The notes under the pieces were generated by a model that was not told the origin of the DNA, did not search any database, and saw nothing but the letters and a program-made list of their open reading frames with translations. A program made the position numbers and the translations under genes. From an uncultured Anaerolineae bacterium (lineage in GTDB: Bacteria > Chloroflexota > Anaerolineae > Anaerolineales > Villigracilaceae), in contig CAIRYE010000073.1 in NCBI GenBank assembly GCA_903882765.1, positions 1 to 8,022 on the forward strand: a stretch of DNA of 8,022 bases, given 5' to 3'. Positions 1 through 6,215 of the stretch are shown here, piece by piece. Numbering within the stretch: the stretch's first letter is position 1; the number at the start of each line of letters is the position of its first letter.

Positions 1-27
1 AAACCGAAGGCGAAGTATGAAAATTAA
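1..27 (+). CDS. 3' end of an upstream gene (partial, frame uncertain)
   Basis: Two frames other than the prenyltransferase frame run off the left edge and stop just inside the next gene. Frame 1 reads KPKAKYEN and stops with TAA at 25-27, an 11-base overlap. Frame 3 reads TEGEV and stops with TGA at 18-20, giving the classic 4-base ATGA overlap with the ATG at 17. Either would mean an upstream gene in the same operon, translationally coupled to the prenyltransferase. Too little is present to choose the frame or name the product. The prenyltransferase frame itself is also open to the edge, so it is possible that no gene ends here and that the prenyltransferase simply starts further left. Confidence 0.35.
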   Translation, partial: KPKAKYEN

Positions 28-1132
28 TTTTGGAATGTGGAAAAAAGCATCCTGGGAATTGATCAAAATGGATGACAAGGCTGAATGGGATGCACTGGAC
101 GTGTTTTCGAAGTGGTTGATCGCCACCCGCTCTGCTGTCACTACCGTTACAGTCTACTCCTCCATCATTGCTGGTCTACTTGCATGGAAGGATGGCACAT
201 TTAACTTTCTCCCATGGCTTATCATCACTATTGGTTTGTTTGTTGCTCATGGCACTAATAATTTACTCAATGATTACACCGATTTCACACGCGGTGTAGA
301 CGCGGATAACTATTTTAGAACTCAGTACGGGGTTCACCCACTTGTTCAAGGTTTTTGGAACACCAAGCAGCAAATAAATTGGTTCCTTGTTAGCGGTTTT
401 ATCGCTACGATCTGTGGTTTTTACGCGGTTTGGTATACCTTTACCACTCACCCTGAAGCCTTGGGAAACGTGATCGCCTTGTTTGTTTTTGGCGCTATCA
501 TTCTCCTCTTCTACACTTGGCCAATGAAATATTTCGCGGTAGGTGAATTTACCATTTTCCTCATTTGGGGACCAATAATGGTTTCCGCTGTGTATTTGGT
601 TCTAAGCGGCACAATGAGTTGGATGATCGCTCTTGCGGGGATTCCGTGGGGTCTTACCGTGGCGAGCATCAATTATGCTAAACATACCGATAAGATGAAG
701 CCTGATAAAGCAAAAGGGGTTGGCACCTTCCCAGTACGCGTTGGTGAGCCTTTTGCTCGCGCAACAACAATCTTCACTTTGGTTGCCGCCTATGGTGTGA
801 TCATCTATTTGGTCGCCACACAATTTTTATCCCCGGTTTTGCTGTTGGTGCTATTTGCCCTAAAAAGAGCCATGTTCGCGGTTGTGATCCTCTCCAAACC
901 TCGCCCCGATGAACCACCTGCTGGGTTTGAGGCGTTTTGGCCAACCTATCTTTCAGGGGTTTGTTTTTACCACAATCGGATGTTTGGGGGTTTGCTCATT
1001 CTTGGCTTCCTGTTGGATGCGGCTTTTTCTAAGCTTCCCACCGGATCGGTTTCATCATTGGTAGCTAGCTTAATTGTTTTGGGGGTCGCGGCTTTGTACG
1101 CTGTTTACAACACCATTAAACCAAAGAAATAA
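17..1132 (+). CDS. UbiA-family membrane prenyltransferase (MenA-like)
   Basis: Integral membrane enzyme of the UbiA superfamily, which transfers a polyprenyl chain from its diphosphate onto an aromatic or other acceptor (quinone, heme O, or lipid synthesis). The first Mg-diphosphate motif is clear: N85-D86-Y-T-D89 followed by D95. The second is less standard: D225-K-M-K-P-D230, then KGVGTFPVRVG (233-243), which matches the GKxTLxVRLG tail of MenA-type enzymes. There is one extra residue between the two Asp compared with the usual DxxxD. About nine hydrophobic segments are visible, starting near residue 45, after a polar and aromatic N-terminus. At 371 residues it is longer than the usual 290-310; the extra length is the N-terminal 35 residues and a hydrophilic loop near 294-320 before the last helices. 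ATG at 17 is preceded by GAAGG (6-10), but the frame is open to the left edge, so an earlier start is possible. The family is sure; the acceptor is not. Confidence 0.85.
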   Translation: MKINFGMWKKASWELIKMDDKAEWDALDVFSKWLIATRSAVTTVTVYSSIIAGLLAWKDGTFNFLPWLIITIGLFVAHGTNNLLNDYTDFTRGVDADNYFRTQYGVHPLVQGFWNTKQQINWFLVSGFIATICGFYAVWYTFTTHPEALGNVIALFVFGAIILLFYTWPMKYFAVGEFTIFLIWGPIMVSAVYLVLSGTMSWMIALAGIPWGLTVASINYAKHTDKMKPDKAKGVGTFPVRVGEPFARATTIFTLVAAYGVIIYLVATQFLSPVLLLVLFALKRAMFAVVILSKPRPDEPPAGFEAFWPTYLSGVCFYHNRMFGGLLILGFLLDAAFSKLPTGSVSSLVASLIVLGVAALYAVYNTIKPKK

Positions 1133-1153
1133 TATTGGTAATGCTTCAAATTC

Positions 1154-1190
1154 AGCCTGGGGGTTACCTACACCCTCAGGCTTTTCTTTT
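1154..1190 (+). terminator. Rho-independent terminator between convergent genes
   Basis: An 11-bp stem (1154-1164 with 1172-1182, AGCCTGGGGGT against ACCCTCAGGCT, one G-T wobble) with a 7-base loop is followed by a T-rich run to 1190. It lies 22 bases after the prenyltransferase stop and is well formed for the + strand. The leftward permease gene stops at 1190, so the same hairpin also follows that operon; there the trailing sequence is only GAATTTG, so it would be a weaker terminator in that direction. Confidence 0.85.
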
Positions 1191-1942
1191 TAATTTTGTT
1201 TTTTCCAAGGGCAATAATAGGCTTCGAGCAAATTGATAATGGATGTGAGGCTGATACCAAGGATGCTCATAGCGATGATCCCTGCATACATTGCCGGAAA
1301 GTTCATAAGGGTAGACCCTTGCAGATAAATAAAATAACCCAGGCCATACGTGGTGGCGAATAACTCGGAGAGGTATAAAACAGCGACAGCCGTGCCAATG
1401 GATTGTCTTAGGGCCGTGAATATGGGTGGAAGGCAGGCGGGTAGATATACGAACCATAATAAAGCTTTGCGACCAGCCCCAAGACTGCGGACGGATAAGA
1501 TAAGCTCGCGTTTAATATCGGATGCTTGGTCTTTGACGAGTACGAGAACTTGAAAGAATAGGATGATCAGGATGATCAAAATTTTTGAGACTTCACCTAT
1601 CCCGGTAAAGAGAAAAATGATCGGAATAAAAACCACTTTTGGGATGGGGTAAAGAATGTAGATGATGGGGGAGACTACTCGATTGATCGAGGGGAATTGC
1701 CCTAAAATCAGACCGATTGGGGTTGCCAGAAGGACGGCCAAAACTGTACCAGCAAACACTCGCATTAGGCTGTAAAAAAAGTGAACAATGATCTCACCTT
1801 TGATAATTTCATGGAAGAATGTTTGGAATACTAAAATCGGTCCAGGTAATATGGAGCGGTCGACAATCACCGAAAGCAAAAACCAAGCAGCCAATAAAAT
1901 GGCAAAGGCGATCAAAAATTCCTTTGGTTTGATCTTTGCCAC
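1190..1942 (-). CDS. ABC importer permease, SsuC/TauC type
   Basis: Membrane subunit of a binding-protein-dependent importer (BPD_transp_1 fold). About six hydrophobic helices are visible in 250 residues, the usual size for SsuC/TauC/ThiX permeases. Family marks are ILPGPILVF (31-39, the LPSP-type element after helix 1), YPIPKVVFIPI (98-108), and the cytoplasmic EAA-type loop SVRSLGAGRKALLWFVYLP (150-168), which docks on the ATPase. The start is GTG at 1942-1940, immediately after the TAG stop of the ATPase gene (no spacer). A GAGG in the last codons of the ATPase gene sits 8 bases upstream of the GTG and serves as ribosome binding site, so translation is probably coupled. It is the last gene of the regulator-lipoprotein-ATPase-permease operon. 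Substrate unknown. Confidence 0.92.
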   Translation of the reverse strand: MAKIKPKEFLIAFAILLAAWFLLSVIVDRSILPGPILVFQTFFHEIIKGEIIVHFFYSLMRVFAGTVLAVLLATPIGLILGQFPSINRVVSPIIYILYPIPKVVFIPIIFLFTGIGEVSKILIILIILFFQVLVLVKDQASDIKRELILSVRSLGAGRKALLWFVYLPACLPPIFTALRQSIGTAVAVLYLSELFATTYGLGYFIYLQGSTLMNFPAMYAGIIAMSILGISLTSIINLLEAYYCPWKKQN

Positions 1943-2692
1943 CTATTTATCCTCGTTATCCATCGAAATGCGCATAAGGTGTTTCACCCGTTCAATTGTT
2001 TCAGCGCGGTCTGTACCGCTTTCTAAGTGGATCGTTTCAAAAGAATTGTTCGGAGCGTCCAAGATCACCAAAAAATGATCGCACAAAACAAAAGCCTCAT
2101 CAATGGAATGGGTCACCATAAGCAGAGTGGTATGTTGCGCTGATATGTAGGATCGGATCTCCTCGATCAAAGCTTCACGTGTGGGACCGTCCAATGCGGA
2201 AAAGGGCTCATCAAGCAGGATCAGATCGGGGTTTAGGATGAAGGTTCGGGCGATGGCGGCCCGTTGTTTTTGACCGCCAGATAATTGATGGGGGTATTTT
2301 TCTTGGAGATCATATAACCCAAGTTTTGTTATCCACCCATCATATTCAGGGGTCTCAAAACGCTGATTTGATTCAAAAAGTGTTGATAAACCAAACTGCT
2401 GCAGTTTTTTACCGAGCAATATGTTATCCCGGATGGTTGCCCAGGGTAACAAGCCGTAATCTTGCAAAATGAGACCAGTTTGTTTTCGCGGTTTGATCAG
2501 TAACATCCCATCGATCATCACCTGTCCGGCCTTCGGCTTGAGTAGACCGCAGACAAGTGAGAGCAAGGTGGTCTTTCCACATCCGGATGGTCCAACGATG
2601 GCCCACGTTTCACCCTTACCGATCTTCAAAGAAAGTTCCTTGAAGATCGGTGTTTTGTGATGGTCAAATGAGATGTTCTGAAGATCGATCAT
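1943..2692 (-). CDS. ABC importer ATPase, SsuB/TauB type
   Basis: Cytoplasmic ATPase that powers the importer encoded around it. All nucleotide-binding elements are intact: Walker A GPSGCGKTT (34-42), Q-loop Q77 followed by LLPW (81-84), which is characteristic of the SsuB/TauB/NrtD group, signature LSGGQ (137-141), Walker B LILLDE (157-162), D-loop SALD (165-168) and switch His195. The 249-residue length is normal and there is no C-terminal regulatory domain. The ATG at 2692 lies 10 bases after the stop of the binding-protein gene; the spacer AAGCACAACC has no obvious Shine-Dalgarno sequence, so initiation may depend on coupling to the gene before it. Confidence 0.95.
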   Translation of the reverse strand: MIDLQNISFDHHKTPIFKELSLKIGKGETWAIVGPSGCGKTTLLSLVCGLLKPKAGQVMIDGMLLIKPRKQTGLILQDYGLLPWATIRDNILLGKKLQQFGLSTLFESNQRFETPEYDGWITKLGLYDLQEKYPHQLSGGQKQRAAIARTFILNPDLILLDEPFSALDGPTREALIEEIRSYISAQHTTLLMVTHSIDEAFVLCDHFLVILDAPNNSFETIHLESGTDRAETIERVKHLMRISMDNEDK

Positions 2693-2702
2693 GGTTGTGC
2701 TT

Positions 2703-3644
2703 TTATTTTAGCAGGGCATCCGTCACTGAACCGGCGTAATCTAGCGCTTGTGGTAATATGCCGCCCTTTAAAGCCCAAGCGGTTACATCATCCCAATCCT
2801 CTTGGGTTGGAAGTGTTGCGCCGGGGAAAACAGGAAAAGTGAAGGTTTCGAGAAGATCAGGGGGAACAACTTTGTTTTCAGCAAGCAAGCTTTTGAATTT
2901 TGCAGGGTCGGCATTGATCATTGCTGAAGCTTCATCGATTGCTTTGAGGAAGGCGGAGGCTGCGGCCGGATCGGAATCGATCAGCTTTTTGCTGAGAGAG
3001 ATAACACTGGCGCCAGCAGCCGGATTTTTTGTATCATCGATAATATTGATGGCACCCTTCGCCAGTGCCATTGATGCCAAAGGATCAGGGAGTACAACCG
3101 CTTTTGCTTCTCCAGAGAGCAGCAAGGCAAGGCGATCAGGAAGTTTGGGGATGGCAACGTATTTGATATCATCCTTGGCGAGGCCATTTTCTTCAAGCAA
3201 GCGTGTAGTTACATATTCAATGATCGTACCTTGAGAAATACCAATTTCGACCCCTTTTAAGCTCGCAACATCGGTAATGCCGGAGCTCGATGAGGCTAAT
3301 ACGAAGAAGTGGGCAGTCTTATCATCCGCCATGAGCGCGTGGCGAACTACCTGGACCTTGACACCGTCTTTGTTGAATAGCATAGCGTTGAGCAATTCAT
3401 TGATAACGCCATCAACTTGGCCAGCCTGAAATAGTTGATCGCGCTCTGGCGCGGAGGTTACAGGAACAAGTTCAACATTTACGTTGTACTTTTCAAATAA
3501 TCCTTCTTTTTGCGCGACAAACAGCGGTAATGAGTCCACAATAGGCAAATAGGCGAATTTGATGGTCGTTTTGGTAGCCGCGACAGGGCTGCAGCCGGTC
3601 AAAATGATTGCTACCATAAATACTAATAATACAAATTTCCTCAT
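2703..3644 (-). CDS. ABC importer substrate-binding lipoprotein (NMT1/SsuA-like)
   Basis: Captures the substrate outside the membrane and hands it to the permease. The N-terminus is a lipoprotein signal: MRK, hydrophobic core, and lipobox LTGC with the acylated Cys at 18. The mature part starts with the NMT1/SsuA-type pattern IKFAYLPIVDSLPLFVAQKEGLFEKY (about 28-53), followed by an acidic and glycine-rich QAGQVDGVINELL stretch; LKGVEIGISQGTI (129-141) is the typical entry to the second lobe. Its 313 residues are the expected size. The ATG at 3644 overlaps the TetR stop by one base (TAATG), and AGGAG lies 9 bases upstream within the end of the TetR gene. Sulfonates, taurine, nitrate, thiamine or riboflavin precursors and other small molecules all use this fold, so I do not assign a substrate. 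No riboswitch-like leader is seen that would point to a vitamin. Confidence 0.9.
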   Translation of the reverse strand: MRKFVLLVFMVAIILTGCSPVAATKTTIKFAYLPIVDSLPLFVAQKEGLFEKYNVNVELVPVTSAPERDQLFQAGQVDGVINELLNAMLFNKDGVKVQVVRHALMADDKTAHFFVLASSSSGITDVASLKGVEIGISQGTIIEYVTTRLLEENGLAKDDIKYVAIPKLPDRLALLLSGEAKAVVLPDPLASMALAKGAINIIDDTKNPAAGASVISLSKKLIDSDPAAASAFLKAIDEASAMINADPAKFKSLLAENKVVPPDLLETFTFPVFPGATLPTQEDWDDVTAWALKGGILPQALDYAGSVTDALLK

Positions 3645-4231
3645 TATTTTGTCTCCTGATATTTAATTGAATTAATAAAAAATTGGTTGATGTCGGGAAG
3701 ATGTTGCTCAAGGTCGAAATCGGGGTTATAGATCCAATGAATGATCAATTCATTCATTGCCCCAACCCAAAGTCTGGCGATAATAGCGGTATTCATCGGG
3801 GGCAGGCTCTCATCCGCGACGGAACGATCGAGCCTTTTTTGGATAATATCGCAGAATCGATCATTAACCATGCGTCGGCGGTTTTCAAAAAGTTCTCCGA
3901 GGCCAACGGCCTGGATTAGAACGATCTTCGCGAGTTTCCTATATTGGTTAAAGAGGGAGATGACTTCTGTATTGATGGAAGGGAGTTGCGACGAACCTTT
4001 TTGTTCAGAATCGATGATCTTGGACACTCGGTTTTCAAGTAAACCGATGAAGGTATCAATCAGGCCTAGAAAGATATCTTGTTTGCTTTTAAAGTAAAAA
4101 TAGATAGACCCTTTAGAGCTTTGGGATGCTTCGACAATATCATCCATCCTTGTGTCATGATACCCCTTGGAGGAAAAGACATTGATCGCGGCTTCAAGAA
4201 TTCGTTCTCGTGTAGTAGGCGCTTCGCTCAT
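3644..4231 (-). CDS. TetR/AcrR-family repressor, first gene of the ABC operon
   Basis: A 195-residue one-component transcription regulator. The N-terminal domain is typical: TRERILEAAINVFSSKGY (7-24), then helix-turn-helix TRMDDIVEASQSSKGSIYFYF (27-47) ending in the family signature GSIYFYFKSKQDIF (41-54). The C-terminal ligand and dimer domain (about 60-195) is helical and too divergent to name a ligand. It opens the operon with the importer, overlapping the binding-protein gene by one base, so it very probably controls the importer and itself through the palindrome at 4231-4250. The ATG at 4231-4229 has no Shine-Dalgarno sequence because the operator occupies that place; the leader is short or absent. 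Expected behaviour is repression relieved by the importer substrate or a derivative. Confidence 0.92.
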   Translation of the reverse strand: MSEAPTTRERILEAAINVFSSKGYHDTRMDDIVEASQSSKGSIYFYFKSKQDIFLGLIDTFIGLLENRVSKIIDSEQKGSSQLPSINTEVISLFNQYRKLAKIVLIQAVGLGELFENRRRMVNDRFCDIIQKRLDRSVADESLPPMNTAIIARLWVGAMNELIIHWIYNPDFDLEQHLPDINQFFINSIKYQETK

Positions 4232-4250
4232 AAACTGACCAGTCAGTCTA
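4231..4250. promoter_or_regulatory. Probable TetR operator
   Basis: Near-perfect palindrome TAAACTGAC-CA-GTCAGTCTA: two 9-bp half sites with one mismatch, around a 2-bp centre. Size, symmetry and ACTGAC/GTCAGT cores fit operators bound by TetR-family dimers. Its last base is the A of the TetR start codon, and its other end touches the -10 element, so bound repressor would cover the transcription start. In RNA the same sequence can form an 8-bp hairpin (one G-U pair) with a CUGG loop directly before the AUG. Confidence 0.75.
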
Positions 4251-4260
4251 TTTTATCATA
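4250..4260 (-). promoter_or_regulatory. Candidate -10 region of the TetR-ABC operon
   Basis: On the - strand the sequence TATGATAAAAT offers two overlapping -10 boxes, TATGAT (4260-4255) and TAAAAT (4255-4250). Either would start transcription inside the operator and give a leader of only about 10 to 18 bases. I see no good -35 hexamer at 16 to 18 bases, so the promoter is weak, needs help, or is recognised by another sigma factor. Confidence 0.4.
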
Positions 4261-4299
4261 AACTTACTGTCCTGAGCGAAGCGCTATTAATTAAGATTA

Positions 4300-4944
4300 T
4301 TAGTGGGCTTTTTGCTGTCGTTTATGGTTGATCCACTCGATCACCATTGGGATGACGGAGATCAAAACGATGCCTACAATAACGAATTCAAAATTCTTTT
4401 CAACAAAAGGTATGTTGCCAAAGAAATAGCCTAAAGCTAGAAAAATACTGACCCAAGCAACGCCGCCAACCACATTGTATTTAAAGAAGTAGCTGTAGGA
4501 CATATCGCCAACGCCAGCAACAAATGGGGCAAATGTTCGAACGATGGGAACGAATCTTGCTAAGAAGATGGTTTTTCCACCATGCTTGTTGAAGAAGGCA
4601 TGGGTTCTGTCGATGTATTCCTTTTTGATCAGCTTTACTTCCCCAGTGTATGCGCGAGGGCCGATCTTGTTGCCGATCCAATAATTAACTGCATCGCCAC
4701 CTATAGCGGCAATGGTGAGCAGAATAAAGAGCAATGCCAGATTAAAATCGCCTTTGGCAGCAAAGATACCAGCGGCGAAAATAAGTGAATCGCCAGGCAG
4801 GAAAGGTGTAACAACGAATCCGGTTTCCGCGAAGATAACGAAAAATAACAGTAAATAAGTTAGCGTTCCATACTGGGCGATGATAGTTTCCAAGTATGTA
4901 TCGAGGTGAAGGAAGATGTCGATCAAAGTTGTTAGGATGTCCAT
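4300..4944 (-). CDS. DedA-family inner membrane protein
   Basis: A polytopic membrane protein of the DedA (SNARE-associated/VTT) family. Members are needed for membrane-potential homeostasis and cell division, and some act as phospholipid or undecaprenyl-phosphate translocases. Family landmarks: FAETG with E40, TPFLPGDSLIFAAG (46-59) with D52, NYWIGNKIG (87-95), and the signature FLARFVPIVRTFAPFVAG (127-144) with R130 and R136. E40, D52, R130 and R136 correspond to the acidic and basic residues reported as essential in E. coli YqjA/YghB. At 214 residues it is a full-length member. The ATG at 4944 follows GGAG with 9 bases spacing. It has its own promoter, stops 68 bases before the TetR gene, and no terminator is seen between them, so transcription may run on into the TetR-ABC operon. 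The transported substrate cannot be told. Confidence 0.93.
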   Translation of the reverse strand: MDILTTLIDIFLHLDTYLETIIAQYGTLTYLLLFFVIFAETGFVVTPFLPGDSLIFAAGIFAAKGDFNLALLFILLTIAAIGGDAVNYWIGNKIGPRAYTGEVKLIKKEYIDRTHAFFNKHGGKTIFLARFVPIVRTFAPFVAGVGDMSYSYFFKYNVVGGVAWVSIFLALGYFFGNIPFVEKNFEFVIVGIVLISVIPMVIEWINHKRQQKAH

Positions 4945-4977
4945 TTAGAGTTTCTCCATTGTGAATTTAACTCGCTT

Positions 4978-5008
4978 ATTATAATCGGGAAATGAGAGAT
5001 TATTTCAA
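4978..5008 (-). promoter_or_regulatory. Promoter of dedA-family gene
   Basis: On the - strand a perfect TATAAT (4983-4978) is preceded, 19 bases upstream, by TTGAAA (5008-5003), five of six to the -35 consensus. The spacing is slightly long. Predicted start near 4971, leaving a leader of about 27 bases that carries the GGAG ribosome binding site. The -35 box directly follows the stop codon of the upstream peptidase gene. Confidence 0.6.
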
Positions 5009-6148
5009 TTAGTGATTGTTGATGAACTCTTCAACTTCTTGGTCAGTTGAGATCCTCGATACTTTTTCCAAAAAGACGCGCAAATTGGGTGACTCTGCCC
5101 TAAACCGCCGTAACGCATCGCCAATTGGGTCACTGCCAGCCGCGCTAATAGGGTTAGAGCTATAGGAGCCATGAAAAGCAAAAAATGCTTGGTTGATCTT
5201 TCGAATTCCGTACCCGTTTTGGTTGAGGATGTCCTTTCGATCTATCATATATGCTTCCGCTTGCTCGATCTTTTTTTCTTTTAGCAACGAATCCACCTTA
5301 TTTCGGGTATCGAACATGAATTGTTGATAATCAAAAACGGGAATTGATGGATTTGGTTCGTTTCTTGCTGGCTGAGGGGCAGGTTTAGGGGCTGCATAAT
5401 AGGTCTCAAAAACCATTCTCCCAAGTTCCTCGCCAGCGATGGAGGCGACCGTTTCGTTGAAGGTCCTCAAGTTTTGCGAGGTGTAATTTAGACCTAGAGG
5501 TTTTGTGGCAAGGTAAATATGTATCCATTCATGGGCGATCGTTTCTGATTGCCATCGGAAGTTAGGAGTACGCATAACCATTGTTGGGTAGGTCGAATAT
5601 CCGCCGATCTCTTCGACGATGGTTGAAACCCCATACCTTTTGTCTAAATTCACCTCAAACGCGTCTAATTCATCCAGTGGGATAGGGTCCAAAACTTTGG
5701 TAAATTCTGTTTGGATAATATCTCGGCGCGAAACAATAAGGTTGAGCGGTAAAGGGGTTGTAAAGTAAAGAACAGGTAGATGAATGGAAAAATTTCCGGT
5801 CAGGTTATTTTTGGAGATCGCTGTTTCAAATTGGTTTTCAATAAAAGACTCTAAAACTAGCGCGTAAGAATCTGGATCAAGCGCTGCCTGTGTCGCAAGA
5901 TCGGGGCTGGAATAATAGGCTTTGATGAGTTGAACTTGTTTTTCCGAGGGCAGGTAGGCAGGTAGGTTGAGCGATCTCGCTTGAGCTTTTTTCCAGATTG
6001 CCATAAATTCCCAACGGACTATATCAAAATTATGGTCAGATGTCACCAGATCGATCGCTTCGAGGTTCGTAAGGTTTGGGGTGCTTTTCGAAAGAAAAAT
6101 GAGCCCGGCGAGAACCATAAGGGGTAGGATATACCATTTTTTGATCAT
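5009..6148 (-). CDS. Membrane-anchored putative zinc aminopeptidase (PF10023-like gluzincin)
   Basis: The N-terminus, MIKK then a hydrophobic stretch (5-20), is an uncleaved anchor or signal peptide without a lipobox Cys, so the enzyme probably acts outside the membrane. The catalytic signature is HEWIH (206-210): His206 and His210 as zinc ligands, Glu207 as base. FNETVASIAGEELG (230-243) follows; Glu232, 22 residues after the second His, would be the third ligand as in gluzincins. The pattern FNExxAxxxxEE and the later block NQAFFAFHGSYSSNP (319-333) with RRFRAESPNLRVFLEKV (347-363) recall the 'predicted aminopeptidase' family PF10023, by memory of its motifs, not by a search. A proline-rich linker (254-270) separates the catalytic part from the C-terminal helices. 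The 379-residue length fits. The start codon at 6148 has no Shine-Dalgarno sequence and sits 9 bases from a terminator hairpin. Substrate unknown. Confidence 0.65.
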   Translation of the reverse strand: MIKKWYILPLMVLAGLIFLSKSTPNLTNLEAIDLVTSDHNFDIVRWEFMAIWKKAQARSLNLPAYLPSEKQVQLIKAYYSSPDLATQAALDPDSYALVLESFIENQFETAISKNNLTGNFSIHLPVLYFTTPLPLNLIVSRRDIIQTEFTKVLDPIPLDELDAFEVNLDKRYGVSTIVEEIGGYSTYPTMVMRTPNFRWQSETIAHEWIHIYLATKPLGLNYTSQNLRTFNETVASIAGEELGRMVFETYYAAPKPAPQPARNEPNPSIPVFDYQQFMFDTRNKVDSLLKEKKIEQAEAYMIDRKDILNQNGYGIRKINQAFFAFHGSYSSNPISAAGSDPIGDALRRFRAESPNLRVFLEKVSRISTDQEVEEFINNH

Positions 6149-6157
6149 AGAAATAAT

Positions 6158-6190
6158 AAAACCATCGTAACGTTATTGTACGATGGTTTT
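6158..6190 (-). terminator. Rho-independent terminator of the GltD-like gene
   Basis: A perfect 12-bp stem (6158-6169 with 6179-6190, AAAACCATCGTA against TACGATGGTTTT) with a 9-base loop, 25 bases after the flavoprotein stop. On the - strand it continues as TTTTATTATTTC. The T-run ends at the ATG of the peptidase gene, so the terminator occupies nearly the whole gap. On the + strand it would be followed by a weaker AAGGTTCTTTTG. Confidence 0.85.
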
Positions 6191-6204
6191 AAGGTTCTTT
6201 TGAA
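6175..6204 (-). promoter_or_regulatory. Possible peptidase promoter nested in the terminator
   Basis: On the - strand TACAAT (6180-6175), five of six to -10, has TTCAAA (6204-6199), four of six to -35, at 18 bases. A start near 6168 would give a transcript holding only the second arm of the hairpin, which therefore would not fold it, and a leader of about 20 bases. This is a weak match offered because the peptidase gene needs a promoter and little space is left. Confidence 0.25.
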
Positions 6205-6215
6205 AAAAATACTAG

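Larger units (their letters stand above)
4219..4284 (-). repeat. Perfect 12-bp inverted repeat around the TetR promoter and start codon
   Basis: The arms GCGCTTCGCTCA (4219-4230) and TGAGCGAAGCGC (4273-4284) are perfect reverse complements separated by 42 bases. The left arm lies in TetR codons 1 to 5 and includes the T and G of its ATG; the right arm lies 15 bases after the dedA stop codon. The operator and -10 region are enclosed between them. Neither arm is followed by a T-run, so this is not an ordinary terminator. Confidence 0.8.

Noticed and set aside
1561..1578. Tandem repeat of GGATGATCA (two copies)
   Set aside because: It encodes the hydrophobic run LIILII of a permease helix and is explained by codon repetition in a membrane segment.
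2758..3234. 158-codon open frame on the + strand
   Set aside because: It lies entirely antisense inside the binding-protein gene, has no ribosome binding site or family motif, and its serine/alanine-rich composition is what the complement of that gene would give.
3741..4097. 118-codon open frame on the + strand
   Set aside because: Antisense to the TetR gene; no recognisable domain and no initiation signal.
4231..4299. Riboswitch or attenuator leader for the ABC operon
   Set aside because: The leader of the operon promoter is only about 10 to 18 bases, far too short for a ligand-binding RNA; the inverted repeat only concerns longer read-through RNA.
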